Part shown: in pieces, positions 43,380 to 54,703 of the stretch
How the letters are laid out: each line of letters begins with the position of its first letter
Numbering within the stretch: the first letter of the stretch is position 1
Origin: Pseudomonas sp. RC10
GTDB taxonomy: Bacteria > Pseudomonadota > Gammaproteobacteria > Pseudomonadales > Pseudomonadaceae
Direction of reading: 5' to 3'
Assembly: GCF_038397775.1 (NCBI RefSeq)
Contig: NZ_CP151650.1
Span: 6,591,001-6,655,000 of the forward strand
DNA length: 64,000 nucleotides
The notes under the pieces: model-generated
Told to the model about the DNA's origin: nothing
The model's database searches: none
The model's input: the letters and a program-made list of their open reading frames with translations, nothing else
Program-made: the position numbers and the translations under genes

Positions 43380-44845
43380 CAATCTATTCCCAGCTGGTTC
43401 CAGATATCGTCAATCCGGCGGGTGACGGCTTCGTCCTTGACGATGGCGCGACCCCACTCACGGGTGGTCTCGCCCGGCCATTTATGCGTGGCATCGAGCC
43501 CCATTTTCGACCCCAGCCCGGAAACCGGCGAGGCGAAATCAAGGTAATCGATCGGCGTGTTGTCGATCATCACGGTGTCGCGCTTGGGGTCCATGCGCGT
43601 GGTGATCGCCCAGATGACGTCGTTCCAGTCACGGGCGTTGATGTCGTCGTCGGTGACGATAACGAACTTGGTGTACATGAACTGTCGCAAAAACGACCAC
43701 ACACCCAACATCACGCGCTTGGCGTGGCCGGGGTACTGCTTCTTCATGGTCACGACCGCCATGCGGTACGAACACCCTTCGGGGGGCAGGTAAAAGTCGG
43801 TGATCTCCGGAAACTGCTTTTGCAGGATCGGCACGAACACTTCGTTCAGCGCTACACCCAGAATGGCCGGCTCATCCGGCGGACGTCCGGTGTAGGTGCT
43901 GTGGTAGATCGGCTTGATGCGGTGAGTGATGCGCTCGACGGTGAAGACCGGGAAGCGGTCGACTTCGTTGTAATAGCCGGTATGGTCGCCGTAAGGGCCT
44001 TCATCGGCCATTTCGCCCGGATGAATCACGCCTTCCAGGACGATTTCCGCGCTCGACGGCACTTGCAGGTCGTTGCCACGGCATTTGATCAGCTCGGTGC
44101 GGTTGCCACGCAACAGGCCCGCGAAGGCGTATTCGGACAGGCTGTCCGGCACCGGCGTGACCGCGCCGAGGATCGTCGCCGGGTCAGCACCCAGTGCGAC
44201 GGACACCGGGAAAGGCTGACCGGGATGCTTATCGCACCACTCCTTGAAATCCAGCGCGCCGCCGCGATGGCTAAGCCAGCGCATGATGACTTTGTTGCGG
44301 CCAATGACCTGCTGGCGATAAATGCCCAGGTTCTGGCGCTCTTTATTAGGGCCTCTGGTGACAGTCAGGCCCCACGTGATCAGCGGGCCAACGTCGCCAG
44401 GCCAGCACGTCTGCACCGGCAGCATGCCCAGATCGACGTCATCGCCTTCGATGACCACTTCCTGGCACGGGGCGTCCTTGACGACTTTCGGCGCCATGGA
44501 GATGACTTTCTTGAATATCGGTAGCTTCGACCAGGCGTCTTTCAGGCCTTTCGGCGGCTCGGGCTCCTTGAGGAACGCCAGCAGTTTACCGATCTCCCGC
44601 AGCTCTTCGGTGGACTCGGCGCCCATCCCCATGGCCACGCGCTCTGGCGTGCCGAACAGGTTGCCGAGCACAGGAATGTCAAAACCCGTCGGGTTTTCGA
44701 ACAGCAAGGCCGGCCCCTTGTTACGCAGGGTCCGGTCGCAGACTTCGGTCATCTCCAGCACAGGAGAAATAGGCACTTGAATGCGTTTCAACTCTCCGCG
44801 CTGCTCAAGCTGCTGCACGAAATCCCGTAGATCCTTGAATTTCAT
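43379..44845 (-). CDS. ubiD: 4-hydroxy-3-polyprenylbenzoate decarboxylase
   Basis: A 488-residue UbiD-family prenyl-FMN decarboxylase of ubiquinone synthesis. Conserved parts include [20 protein letters not shown] at the start, [24 protein letters not shown] and the [12 protein letters not shown] active-site region. The ATG at 44845 is preferred to a start four codons upstream because of the conserved beginning. The prenyl-FMN synthase UbiX is not in the window. Confidence 0.93.
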   Translation of the reverse strand: MKFKDLRDFVQQLEQRGELKRIQVPISPVLEMTEVCDRTLRNKGPALLFENPTGFDIPVLGNLFGTPERVAMGMGAESTEELREIGKLLAFLKEPEPPKGLKDAWSKLPIFKKVISMAPKVVKDAPCQEVVIEGDDVDLGMLPVQTCWPGDVGPLITWGLTVTRGPNKERQNLGIYRQQVIGRNKVIMRWLSHRGGALDFKEWCDKHPGQPFPVSVALGADPATILGAVTPVPDSLSEYAFAGLLRGNRTELIKCRGNDLQVPSSAEIVLEGVIHPGEMADEGPYGDHTGYYNEVDRFPVFTVERITHRIKPIYHSTYTGRPPDEPAILGVALNEVFVPILQKQFPEITDFYLPPEGCSYRMAVVTMKKQYPGHAKRVMLGVWSFLRQFMYTKFVIVTDDDINARDWNDVIWAITTRMDPKRDTVMIDNTPIDYLDFASPVSGLGSKMGLDATHKWPGETTREWGRAIVKDEAVTRRIDDIWNQLGID

Positions 44846-44918
44846 TAACCCGGCCACTTAACAAATAGATGCACATCCTACCTGCTCTGGCGGGCAACGG
44901 CAGCAGCCGAACGCGGAT

Positions 44919-46883
44919 TCATCTGCCCTGAGCGGCGTTTTCGCTGAGATAAATCGGCGCCAGCAAAGGCTTCATGCGCTCGCCGCCTTTATCCGACAGG
45001 TGATTTTCATCCATGTATTGCGAATAGCCGTCGAATTCGGCGCGGCAAATCCCACCGGGGCACATCAGGGGTGCAGGGTCCAGGACACGGACGTTCGGAT
45101 CTTGTTGGCTCAAGTGGGTGAACAGCGTGTTTAGAAACTGCTGACGCGCCAGATGCTCGGCGATGGGCCGTCCCAATCGTTCGGCAGAACGCCCGACCAT
45201 CGCCAGACTGGCCAACCGCGCGACCGTCCCCTGCCGTTGCAGCGGCACTTCTTTGAAAATCCATACTCGCGCACCAGCTTCACGCAATGTGTGGACCATC
45301 GCAGTCAAGTCCCTGCCCACTTCCTGTTCGGCCACCGAACGGCGGTCATCCGGATACAGGACGTGCTGCATGTCGCCATCTTCTTCGCCGTACAGATACA
45401 AGCTCCAACGCGCTGCCAGGACGACGTCTCGAATTTTGTGTTCGCGAATGGATTGCAGCGTGGCTTGATTGAAATCCTGACACTGCGGTCGCGTTTCATG
45501 CCCGAGGATCGGCAGGCAACCCGACAGACTCGCCAGCCAGACCGGGACGCCATAACGCTTTGCATCCGCCTCGATGGCGGGCAATAAGGCCGCCGCATGG
45601 CTATCGCCCCACACCAGTTGCACCGGCGGGGTCTGCTCGTCGCCTCCAAACCGGCAGATTTTGCTCATGTCCGGGCTGTCGCGTTGCAGAAGGCAATCCA
45701 TCTGCCCGCGCTGCCAGTCCCGCGCCTCCGCGTATTGCAAAGCCTGTCCCGAAATGCGCTGCGGTACACCATCACTGGTGCGTATCAGTTGGCCTGCAAG
45801 GCCGATAATCAACAGCGTCGCCAAACCCGAAAACAGCACGGACTTACGCCCGGCCAGCACCCGTTTTTCACGGAACGGCAGCTCGACCAGACGCCAACTG
45901 AGCCACGCCAGCACGAGCGTGAGCACGACCCATCCCGACGCTTCGAGCGCCTGCATGCCGTCAATGGACACCGCATTCGCGTAGACAAATACCGGCCAGT
46001 GCCAGAGATACCAGGAATAGGAAATCAGCCCGACGCCGACCATGCCTTTCACGCTCAGCAACCGGCCGACGACGGTGGACGTCTGCCCATTTGCCCAGAT
46101 CATCGCCGTCGCGCCAAGGACCGGAAACAGCGCCGCCCACCCGGGAAACAGCGTGTATTTGTCGAAACCGAAAATCGCGCACAGCACCGCCACCAGCCCC
46201 GCCAGGCTGACCGCCTCATAAACCCACGATGGCATCTTGCGATCCGAGACGGTAAGCACCGCCAGCATCGCGCCACACAACAACTCCCACGCCCGCATCG
46301 GCAGCAGGAAAAACGCCTCATCAGGGTTGCGCTTGATCACCCAGACGTTGAGCGCGAACGACACCACCAAGAGCCCAAACAGCATCCAGCGCCATTGCCG
46401 CAGGTAACGGGTCAACAACACCATCAGCAGGGGAAACAGAATGTAGTACTGCTCCTCCACCGACAGGGACCAGGTGTGCAGCAGCGGTTTGAAATCGGAG
46501 GCGGGGTTGAAATAACCGTCCTGACGCATGAACAGGATGTTGGACGCGAACATCGCCTGATACCGCACGGCCCGGCCCAGTTGTGAATAGTCGTTGGCGG
46601 GCATCAGCACCCAGCCGACCAGCAAGGCGGCGAGCATCATGACGCTCAGCGCGGGAATGATGCGTCGGGCGCGGCGGGCCCAGAAATCGACAAAGCTGAA
46701 GCGCCCGGCGCTGATTTCCCGAAAGATGATCGAGGTGATCAGGAAGCCGGAGATAACGAAGAACACATCGACGCCCACGAACCCGCCGCTGAACAGACCA
46801 AATCCGAAGTGGTAAAGCACCACGGGGATGACGGCCAACGCGCGCAGTCCATCGATGTCCCGACGATTGCCAAAGGTGTGCAT
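44919..46883 (-). CDS. OafA/YrhL-type membrane acyltransferase with SGNH domain
   Basis: A 654-residue protein. The N-terminal acyltransferase-3 domain (about 5-360) has some ten membrane segments and the family motif RRDIDGLRALAVIPVVLYHF; GFVGVDVFFVISGFLI is the second signature. The C-terminal periplasmic SGNH hydrolase-like domain (about 385-650) has LVWGDSHAAALLP as its catalytic-Ser motif and DENHLSDKGG as the Asp-x-x-His block. Such enzymes add acetyl groups to O-antigen, peptidoglycan or exopolysaccharide. The target is not known. It lies between ubiD and rho, with a terminator separating it from rho. Confidence 0.89.
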   Translation of the reverse strand: MHTFGNRRDIDGLRALAVIPVVLYHFGFGLFSGGFVGVDVFFVISGFLITSIIFREISAGRFSFVDFWARRARRIIPALSVMMLAALLVGWVLMPANDYSQLGRAVRYQAMFASNILFMRQDGYFNPASDFKPLLHTWSLSVEEQYYILFPLLMVLLTRYLRQWRWMLFGLLVVSFALNVWVIKRNPDEAFFLLPMRAWELLCGAMLAVLTVSDRKMPSWVYEAVSLAGLVAVLCAIFGFDKYTLFPGWAALFPVLGATAMIWANGQTSTVVGRLLSVKGMVGVGLISYSWYLWHWPVFVYANAVSIDGMQALEASGWVVLTLVLAWLSWRLVELPFREKRVLAGRKSVLFSGLATLLIIGLAGQLIRTSDGVPQRISGQALQYAEARDWQRGQMDCLLQRDSPDMSKICRFGGDEQTPPVQLVWGDSHAAALLPAIEADAKRYGVPVWLASLSGCLPILGHETRPQCQDFNQATLQSIREHKIRDVVLAARWSLYLYGEEDGDMQHVLYPDDRRSVAEQEVGRDLTAMVHTLREAGARVWIFKEVPLQRQGTVARLASLAMVGRSAERLGRPIAEHLARQQFLNTLFTHLSQQDPNVRVLDPAPLMCPGGICRAEFDGYSQYMDENHLSDKGGERMKPLLAPIYLSENAAQGR

Positions 46884-46915
46884 GACGCTCCTTGTCCGCT
46901 TTCTTGTTAAAAAAA

Positions 46916-46955
46916 GTCAAAAAAAATGGTGCCCCAAAAGGACACCATTTTTCTA
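46916..46955 (-). terminator. Rho-independent terminator of the rho gene
   Basis: AAAAATGGTG and CACCATTTTT pair around a CCCCAAAAGGA loop region, giving a strong hairpin with a T-tract in the rho reading direction just after its stop. Confidence 0.85.
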
Positions 46956-46984
46956 CAGCCGTTCAGCGCGTGCCGTTGAGCGTG

Positions 46985-48244
<1,260 letters not shown>

Positions 48245-48433
48245 ATAGGAATGACGTAATCGTGTATGAGGGGGAAATTAAGCTTTTGGCTTAATGAGGC
48301 CGCGCCGCAGAGAAGGCGACAGGATCGCGTACAAATCGAAAGGAGAGCGTCGGCGACGGCTAGCAGGGGGCAACGGAGAAGCCGTTGCGGGGCCGAATGT
48401 ACCACTTGATTTTCGAAGCGTCTAGTACAACGC

Positions 48434-48465
48434 CAGAAAAAAGCCCCGCAATTTGCGGGGCCTTT
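48434..48465 (-). terminator. Rho-independent terminator after trxA
   Basis: GCCCCGCAA and TTGCGGGGC form a GC-rich stem followed, in the trxA direction, by a run of T (AAAAAA on the plus strand). It separates trxA from rho. Confidence 0.85.
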
Positions 48466-48471
48466 GCGCCA

Positions 48472-48801
48472 TCAGATGTTGGCGTCGAGGAACGCTTGCA
48501 ACTGCGACTTGGACAGAGCGCCAACCTTGGTGGCAGCGACTTCGCCGTCCTTGAACAGCATCAGGGTCGGAATACCACGAACGCCGTGCTTGGCCGGGGT
48601 TTCCTGATTTTCGTCGATGTTCAGCTTGGCAATGGTCAGTTTGCCTTCGTAGGTGCCAGCGATATCGTCCAGAACCGGGGCGATCATTTTGCAAGGGCCG
48701 CACCACTCAGCCCAGTAATCTACCAGCACAGGGCCTTGTGCCTTCAGGACATCGGCTTCGAAGCTCGCGTCGCTGACGTGTTTGATAAGGTCGCTACTCA
48801 T
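48472..48801 (-). CDS. trxA: Thioredoxin 1
   Basis: A 109-residue thioredoxin with the redox motif WCGPC at 33-37 and the cis-proline P78 in RGIPTL. It reduces protein disulfides with electrons from thioredoxin reductase. It has its own terminator and is upstream of rho, the usual order in pseudomonads. The reductase gene is not in the window. Confidence 0.97.
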   Translation of the reverse strand: MSSDLIKHVSDASFEADVLKAQGPVLVDYWAEWCGPCKMIAPVLDDIAGTYEGKLTIAKLNIDENQETPAKHGVRGIPTLMLFKDGEVAATKVGALSKSQLQAFLDANI

Positions 48802-48970
48802 GAGATTTCTCCGAGGTCATAGGCAAAAAAACGTGGACCATCATAACTGTGTCGGGTCGTGACAGGAAGGTAGAGGCGATTGTCTCTTGCTATGGGTTTA
48901 GATGACTAGCTTTATTGAAGTGACCCCAATCAGGTAGGAGCCGGCCCCGTTGGCACTTGGGGCACGATCC

Positions 48971-49062
48971 CTGTGGGAGCGAATTCATTCGCGATTGGCC
49001 AGCGCATCCGACGCATCTCCATCGGTTGTGCCACCGCATCGCGAATGAATTCGCTCCTACAG
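48971..49062. repeat. REP pair in the trxA-gntR spacer
   Basis: Arms CTGTGGGAGCGAATTCATTC and GAATGAATTCGCTCCTACAG with about 50 bases between. The 306-base spacer 48802-49107 otherwise contains only the trxA promoter region. Confidence 0.82.
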
Positions 49063-49107
49063 GTCATGCGTTCAAATTCAAGACAAGCGCCCCGTTTGGG
49101 ACAAAAA

Positions 49108-49812
49108 TCAGGCCGAAGGCGCCACGAACACAATCCCCGTACGCAACGCAGCGCCTCTTATATGTTCCTGCATCGCCTTTTGGGCGGGGCCGGACGCGTT
49201 GCGAGCGAGGGCGCGGAGAATCTTGCGGTGTTCCTGCCAGGTTTCCATCGCCCTGCCCGCCCGAATGAACGGTAGCTTCTGGCTCTCCAGAAAAATGTCG
49301 GCGCTGGCCGTAATGATCCCAAGAATCGCCTGATTGCCGCTCGCCACAAGAATCCGTCGGTGGAAATCGAAGTCCAGTTTGGCGGCGCCGTCGAAATCAC
49401 CGGCTTTGAGTTCGAGACGCATGGCTTCGACGTTGTCCTCCAGGACATCGCGCTCATCTGCCGTCAGCGTCACAGCTGCCAGCCCTGCCGCAAAACCTTC
49501 GAGCGCGTAACGCAGCTGAAACGTCTCCGACGGCGAAGCATGGGCCGCAAAAGGCCAGGAGAAACCACTCGTGCGCTGTTGTGGTTCAGAAATCGCTTGA
49601 ACGAAAACCCCCTTGCCTGGCTGCACGCTGACCACGCCTAACGCGCTCAACGACGACAACGCCTCGCGCAACGAAGCGCGACTGACCCCCAGACGAACCG
49701 CGAGATCCCGCTGCGAGGGCAGGCTGTCGCCAGGGCCATAGCCTTGCTCGGCGATCAATTTGCGGATCGCCTGGAAGGCGGCTTCGGGTACTGCGATCGG
49801 GCTCGTGTGCAT
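49108..49812 (-). CDS. FadR/GntR-family transcriptional regulator
   Basis: A 234-residue GntR regulator of the FadR subgroup. The winged helix is at about 5-75 (GDSLPSQRDLAVRLGVSRASLREAL). The FCD effector domain at about 90-225 has the metal-site residues in LDFDFHRRILVASGN and RREHRKIL-like helices. It is divergent from a polar amino-acid ABC transporter operon and probably controls it. The effector is likely an organic or amino acid, but is not known. Confidence 0.87.
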   Translation of the reverse strand: MHTSPIAVPEAAFQAIRKLIAEQGYGPGDSLPSQRDLAVRLGVSRASLREALSSLSALGVVSVQPGKGVFVQAISEPQQRTSGFSWPFAAHASPSETFQLRYALEGFAAGLAAVTLTADERDVLEDNVEAMRLELKAGDFDGAAKLDFDFHRRILVASGNQAILGIITASADIFLESQKLPFIRAGRAMETWQEHRKILRALARNASGPAQKAMQEHIRGAALRTGIVFVAPSA

Positions 49813-49930
49813 GGGTTTTCAGGCGCAATGACCGTGGAAAACCTTCTTTTATAGTCATCCCGCTGATTCGGCAAGTGACGCCCAAGTGAAGGGCGGCGAG
49901 GCTTTCAGGCGCGCCAAAGCGGGGCGAACC

Positions 49931-49972
49931 GGCGCCCAACTGTTCAGACCAGTTAGACCGGATCTGGGCGCC
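49931..49972. promoter_or_regulatory. Nested palindromes with a FadR-type half-site, candidate operator
   Basis: GGCGCCCA at 49931-49938 pairs with TGGGCGCC at 49965-49972. Inside, AACTG pairs with CAGTT, and CAGTTAGACCG (49950-49960) fits the GT-N3-AC core of FadR-type operators. It lies between the GntR gene and the transporter it is divergent from. The symmetry is seen, the regulator link is inferred. Confidence 0.45.
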
Positions 49973-50078
49973 AGCCCTCATTCCACGGTCGCAAACGCAG
50001 CGATGGCATGGGCTGTGCACTGGCCCCTGAGCATCACCCATGCATTGCCTTCACCCTTGTTCGATTCGGAGACGTCCC

Positions 50079-50864
50079 ATGACCCAGCGTTACAGCGCTC
50101 TGCTTGCCGCCTTGTTTGCCAGCTTCCTGCTCGGCCAGGCCCCTGCCCACGCCAACGGGCTGGATGATGTGACCGCGCGCGGCACGCTGAAAGTCGCCGT
50201 ACCGCAAGACTTCCCGCCCTTCGGTTCGGTAGGCCCGGACCTGAAACCACGCGGCCTGGACATCGACACCGCGCAATTGATCGCCGACCGGCTCAAGGTG
50301 AAGCTGGAACTCACCCCGGTGAACAGCACCAACCGCATCCCGTTCCTCACCACCGGCAAGGTCGATCTGGTGATCTCCAGCCTGGGCAAAAACCCGGATC
50401 GCGAGAAAGTCATCGACTTCTCCCGTGCCTATGCGCCGTTCTACCTCGCCGTGTTCGGTCCACCTGACGCTGCCATCAGCGGCGTGGACGACCTCAAAGG
50501 CAAAACCATCAGCGTGACCCGTGGCGCCATCGAAGACATCGAGCTGACTGCCGTGGCACCGAAAGAAGCCACCATCAAGCGTTTCGAAGACAACAACTCG
50601 ACCATCGCCGCCTACCTCGCCAACCAGACCGACCTGATTGCCAGCGGCAACGTGGTGATGGTCGCGATCAGCGAAAAGAACCCGAAACGCATCCCGTCGC
50701 TGAAAGTGAAGCTCAAGGATTCGCCGGTCTACGTCGGCGTGAACAAGGGCCAGCCGGAGCTGTTGGCCAAGGTCAACGAGATTCTGGAAGCGGCGAAACA
50801 AGACGGCGCGCTGGAGAAGAACTCGCAGACCTGGCTGAAACAGCCGCTGCCCGCCGATCTCTGA
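50079..50864 (+). CDS. Polar amino-acid ABC transporter, periplasmic binding protein
   Basis: A 261-residue family 3 solute-binding protein with a signal peptide (about 1-25, LLAALFASFLLGQAPAHA). The mature protein begins with the typical LDDVTARGTLKVAVPQDFPPFG; GLDIDTAQLIADRLKVKLEL and TGKVDLVISSLGKNPDREKVIDFS are family landmarks. The ATG at 50079 follows GGAG at seven bases. It heads a four-gene operon with two permeases and an ATPase. The ligand is probably an amino acid; which one cannot be read. Confidence 0.88.
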   Translation: MTQRYSALLAALFASFLLGQAPAHANGLDDVTARGTLKVAVPQDFPPFGSVGPDLKPRGLDIDTAQLIADRLKVKLELTPVNSTNRIPFLTTGKVDLVISSLGKNPDREKVIDFSRAYAPFYLAVFGPPDAAISGVDDLKGKTISVTRGAIEDIELTAVAPKEATIKRFEDNNSTIAAYLANQTDLIASGNVVMVAISEKNPKRIPSLKVKLKDSPVYVGVNKGQPELLAKVNEILEAAKQDGALEKNSQTWLKQPLPADL

Positions 50865-50904
50865 TCGCCCCGCTTTAGTCACTGCGTCTGGTTGAGGTTT
50901 TCAG

Positions 50905-51570
50905 ATGGCCTATAAGTTCGACTTCATTCCGGTCCTGCAAAACGCTGACCTGCTGCTGCGTGGGGCCTTGTTCACCCTTGAGCTGACGGCCATCGGCACT
51001 CTGCTGGGCGTCAGCGTCGGTATTGTCGGCGCCATCGTCAGGGCCTGGAAGATCCAGCCGTTCTCGGCCCTGTTCGGGGTCTATGTCGAGCTGATACGCA
51101 ACACGCCGTTTCTGGTGCAGCTGTTCTTCATCTTCTTCGGGCTGCCGTCGCTGGGGGTGCAGATTTCCGAATGGCAGGCAGCGGTGCTGGCGATGGTGAT
51201 CAACCTCGGCGCGTACTCGACCGAAATCATTCGCGCAGGCATTCAGGCGATTCCTCGCGGGCAGCTGGAAGCCTCGGCCGCACTGGCGATGACGCGCTTC
51301 GAGACGTTTCGCCATGTGGTGTTGATTCCGGCCCTGGGCAAGGTTTGGCCCGCGCTCAGCAGCCAGATCATCATCGTCATGCTCGGCTCGGCGGTCTGCT
51401 CGCAGATCGCGACCGAAGAACTGAGCTTCGCCGCCAACTTCATTCAGTCGCGCAACTTCCGTGCGTTCGAGACGTACATCATTACCACGCTGATCTACCT
51501 GTTCATGGCGCTGATGATTCGTCAGTTGCTGGCGTGGATCGGACGTCGCTATATCGCGAGGAGCCGCTGA
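50905..51570 (+). CDS. Polar amino-acid ABC transporter permease 1
   Basis: A 221-residue His/Glu/Gln-type permease with about five membrane segments; the EAA loop is GAYSTEIIRAGIQAIPRGQLEAS near residues 93-115. YVELIRNTPFLVQLFFIFFGLP is the conserved first block. Its stop overlaps the next permease start (TGATG). It forms a heterodimer with the second permease. Confidence 0.88.
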   Translation: MAYKFDFIPVLQNADLLLRGALFTLELTAIGTLLGVSVGIVGAIVRAWKIQPFSALFGVYVELIRNTPFLVQLFFIFFGLPSLGVQISEWQAAVLAMVINLGAYSTEIIRAGIQAIPRGQLEASAALAMTRFETFRHVVLIPALGKVWPALSSQIIIVMLGSAVCSQIATEELSFAANFIQSRNFRAFETYIITTLIYLFMALMIRQLLAWIGRRYIARSR

Positions 51571-52217
51571 TGGATTTCACGCTATGGGACATCGTGCGCA
51601 ACCTGCTCACAGGCCTGCAATGGACGCTGGCGCTGTCGCTGGTGGCGTTCATCGGCGGCGGCGTGATCGGCTTGCTGGTGATGACGATGCGCATCTCTGA
51701 AAGGAGTTTCTGGCGCCGGCTCGCGCGGTGCTACATCGAGCTGTTTCAGGGCACGCCGCTGCTCATGCAGCTGTTTCTGGTGTTTTTCGGTGTCGCGCTG
51801 ATGGGTGTGGACATCTCGCCTTGGGTCGCGGCCGCCCTCGCGTTGACACTGTTTACGAGCGCGTACCTGGCTGAAATCTGGCGGGGCTGCGTGGAATCGA
51901 TTTCCAACGGTCAATGGGAGGCGTCGGCAAGCCTGGCCCTTACCCCCTTCGAGCAACTGCGCTACGTGATTCTGCCCCAGGCGTTGCGCATCGCCGTGGC
52001 CCCGACCGTGGGCTTTTCGGTGCAAGTCGTCAAAGGCACGGCCGTGACATCGATCATCGGTTTCACTGAGCTGACCAAGACCGGCGGGATGCTCGCCAAC
52101 GCCACGTTCCAGCCTTTCATGGTCTACGGCTTTGTCGCCCTGGGCTACTTCCTGCTGTGTTATCCGCTGTCGCTCAGCGCCCGTTATTTGGAAAGGAGAC
52201 TTCATGCCTCTGCTTAG
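51570..52217 (+). CDS. Polar amino-acid ABC transporter permease 2
   Basis: A 215-residue permease paralogous to the preceding one, with YIELFQGTPLLMQLFLVFFGVA and the EAA loop SAYLAEIWRGCVESISNGQWEAS. The ATG at 51570 is set by AGGAG eight bases upstream and the one-base overlap with permease 1; a longer open frame into permease 1 is a shadow. Its 3' end overlaps the ATPase gene by 14 bases. Confidence 0.88.
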   Translation: MDFTLWDIVRNLLTGLQWTLALSLVAFIGGGVIGLLVMTMRISERSFWRRLARCYIELFQGTPLLMQLFLVFFGVALMGVDISPWVAAALALTLFTSAYLAEIWRGCVESISNGQWEASASLALTPFEQLRYVILPQALRIAVAPTVGFSVQVVKGTAVTSIIGFTELTKTGGMLANATFQPFMVYGFVALGYFLLCYPLSLSARYLERRLHASA

Positions 52218-52938
52218 AATTTCCGCCCTGCACAAATACTACGGCGATCACCATGTGCTCAAAGGCATCGACCTCAGCGTCGAGGAAGGCCAGGTCGTGG
52301 CGATCATCGGCCGCAGCGGCTCGGGCAAAAGCACATTGCTGCGCACGCTGAACGGGCTGGAATCGATCAACGACGGCGTGATCGAGGTCGATGGCGAATA
52401 CCTCGACGCAGCGCGGGCTGATCTGCGCAGCCTACGGCAGAAAGTCGGCATGGTGTTTCAGCAGTTCAACCTGTTCCCGCACCTGACCGTCGGCGAAAAC
52501 GTGATGCTTGCGCCGCAGGTGGTGAAAAAGGTCTCCAAGGCCGAAGCGACGAAGCTCGCCAAGGAAATGCTCCATCGCGTCGGACTTGGGGAAAAATTCG
52601 ACGCGTTCCCTGATCGTTTGTCGGGAGGCCAGCAGCAGCGCGTGGCAATTGCGCGGGCCTTGGCGATGTCGCCGAAAGTGCTGCTGTGCGATGAAATCAC
52701 CTCGGCGCTGGACCCGGAGCTGGTGAATGAGGTGCTCAGCGTCGTGCGCGAGCTGGCGAAAGACGGCATGACGCTGATCATGGTGACCCACGAAATGCGC
52801 TTCGCTCGGGAAGTGGGCGACAAGCTGGTGTTCATGCATCAGGGCAAGGTGCATGAAGTGGGCGATCCAAGAGAGCTGATGGCCAACCCAAAAACACCGG
52901 AACTGGCGAATTTCATTGGGTCGGTGGAACACGCTTGA
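52204..52938 (+). CDS. Polar amino-acid ABC transporter ATPase
   Basis: A 244-residue ATPase of the GlnQ/HisP type: Walker A GRSGSGKST at 36-44, Q-loop FQQFNLFPHLT, signature LSGGQQQR at 139-146, Walker B VLLCDE at 159-164 and switch His in MVTHEM. The ATG at 52204 follows GGAAAGGAGA. It completes the transporter operon, which has all four parts (binding protein, two permeases, ATPase). Confidence 0.92.
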   Translation: MPLLRISALHKYYGDHHVLKGIDLSVEEGQVVAIIGRSGSGKSTLLRTLNGLESINDGVIEVDGEYLDAARADLRSLRQKVGMVFQQFNLFPHLTVGENVMLAPQVVKKVSKAEATKLAKEMLHRVGLGEKFDAFPDRLSGGQQQRVAIARALAMSPKVLLCDEITSALDPELVNEVLSVVRELAKDGMTLIMVTHEMRFAREVGDKLVFMHQGKVHEVGDPRELMANPKTPELANFIGSVEHA

Positions 52939-52972
52939 ACAGGTCGCTTGCCATCGACCTGTAAACGCGCAT

Positions 52973-53062
52973 CTGTAGGAGTGAGCTTGCTCGCGATAGC
53001 GGGGGATCAGACAAAGCTGTGGTGGCTGATCACCGCTATCGCGAGCAAGCTCACTCCTACAG
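52973..53062. repeat. REP pair after the amino-acid transporter operon
   Basis: Arms CTGTAGGAGTGAGCTTGCTC and GAGCAAGCTCACTCCTACAG, perfectly matched over their length, with about 45 bases between (GATAGC and GCTATC extend the stem inward). Confidence 0.85.
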
Positions 53063-53082
53063 TTATGGCGGTGCAACGTAAT

Positions 53083-53112
53083 GATCGTTCCCGCGTGGAG
53101 CGTGGGAACGAT
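53083..53112. repeat. Palindrome GATCGTTCCCGCG...GTGGGAACGATC
   Basis: A nearly perfect inverted repeat right after the REP pair and about 90 bases before ppx. It belongs to the same dispersed family as 7257-7288. Confidence 0.65.
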
Positions 53113-53200
53113 CACGTCACGCCCAACGCTTAAATGCGCGTTTGGCGGCAGTGATGGTTCGTGGCACGATGTCGGGGTTAACGACCGAGACCTTTTGACC

Positions 53201-54703
53201 ATGTCGCCATCCACAGCCAAAAACCTCTCGCTGATCGCCGCGATCGACTTGGGCTCCAACAGCTTCCACATGGTGGTCGCCAAAGCGAATCAGGGTGAAA
53301 TCCGCATTCTTGAGCGGCTCGGCGAGAAAGTGCAGTTGGCCGCCGGGATCGACGACGAGCGCAAGCTCAACGAAGAATCCATGCAGCGGGGGCTCGATTG
53401 CCTCAAGCGTTTTGCCCAACTGATCAACGGCATGCCACCGGGCGCCGTGCGGATCGTCGGCACCAACGCCCTGCGCGAAGCGCGCAATCGCAACGAATTC
53501 ATCCACCGCGCCGAAGAAATCCTTGGCCACCCTGTCGAGGTCATTTCCGGCCGTGAAGAGGCGCGCCTGATCTACCTCGGCGTGTCCCACACCCTCGCCG
53601 ACACACCGGGCAAACGCCTGGTGGCGGACATCGGTGGCGGCAGTACCGAATTCATCATCGGCCAGCGCTTCGAACCGTTGCTGCGCGAAAGCCTGCAAAT
53701 GGGTTGCGTGAGCTTTACCCAGCGCTATTTCAAAGACGGCAAGATCACCCCGGCGCGTTACGCCCAGGCCTACACGGCGGCGCGGCTGGAGATCATGAGC
53801 ATCGAGCACGCCCTGCATCGTCTGACGTGGGATGAAGCGATCGGCTCGTCCGGCACCATTCGCGCGATCGGCCTGGCCCTCAAAGCCGGCGGCCACGGCA
53901 CCGGTGAAGTCAACGCCGAAGGCCTCGCCTGGCTCAAACGCAAACTGATGAAGCTCGGCGAAGTGGACAAGATCGACTTCGACGGCCTCAAGCCCGATCG
54001 TCGCGCCATTTTCCCGGCCGGTCTGGCAATTCTCGAAGCGATCTTCGACGCCCTTGAACTGAAACGCATGGACCACTGCGAAGGCGCGCTGCGCGAAGGC
54101 GTGCTGTATGACCTGCTGGGCCGCCATCACCACGAAGACGTGCGCGAACGCACCCTCAGCTCGCTGATGGACCGTTATCACGTCGATCTGGAACAGGCCG
54201 CACGGGTCGAGCGCAAGGCGCTGTCAGCGCTGGAGCAGGTCGCCACGGCGTGGGAGCTCGAAGACGATCTGTATCGCGAGCTGCTCAGTTGGGCCGCCAA
54301 GGTGCATGAAGTGGGGCTGGACATCGCCCACTATCACTACCACAAGCACGGCGCGTACTTGATCGAGCACTCGGATCTGGCGGGTTTCTCGCGGGAAGAC
54401 CAACAGATGCTCGCGCTGCTGGTGCGCGGCCATCGTCGGAACATTCCAAAGGACAAGTTCGCCGAATTTGGCGATGAAGGCGTGAAGCTGATTCGTCTGT
54501 GCGTGCTGCTGCGCTTCGCGATCCTGTTCCACCACATTCGCGGCACCCAAGAGATGCCGCAACCTGTGCTGACCGCCAATGGCAACGACCTCGACATCCT
54601 GTTCCCGGATGGCTGGCTGGAAAACAACCAGCTGACTCAGGCCGACTTCGCGCTGGAAGCGGAGTGGCTGACCCGAGTCAACATCAACCTCAGCGTACGC
54701 TAA
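53201..54703 (+). CDS. ppx: Exopolyphosphatase
   Basis: A 500-residue Ppx/GppA phosphatase that removes phosphates from polyphosphate ends. The actin-like fold starts [17 protein letters not shown] near residue 13; [13 protein letters not shown] near residue 143 is the second phosphate loop. A C-terminal HD-like helical domain (about 310-500) has [20 protein letters not shown]. The ATG at 53201 starts the conserved protein. The 3' end overlaps the convergent ppk by 14 bases, so the two opposing enzymes of polyphosphate turnover have antisense 3' ends. Confidence 0.93.
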   Translation: MSPSTAKNLSLIAAIDLGSNSFHMVVAKANQGEIRILERLGEKVQLAAGIDDERKLNEESMQRGLDCLKRFAQLINGMPPGAVRIVGTNALREARNRNEFIHRAEEILGHPVEVISGREEARLIYLGVSHTLADTPGKRLVADIGGGSTEFIIGQRFEPLLRESLQMGCVSFTQRYFKDGKITPARYAQAYTAARLEIMSIEHALHRLTWDEAIGSSGTIRAIGLALKAGGHGTGEVNAEGLAWLKRKLMKLGEVDKIDFDGLKPDRRAIFPAGLAILEAIFDALELKRMDHCEGALREGVLYDLLGRHHHEDVRERTLSSLMDRYHVDLEQAARVERKALSALEQVATAWELEDDLYRELLSWAAKVHEVGLDIAHYHYHKHGAYLIEHSDLAGFSREDQQMLALLVRGHRRNIPKDKFAEFGDEGVKLIRLCVLLRFAILFHHIRGTQEMPQPVLTANGNDLDILFPDGWLENNQLTQADFALEAEWLTRVNINLSVR

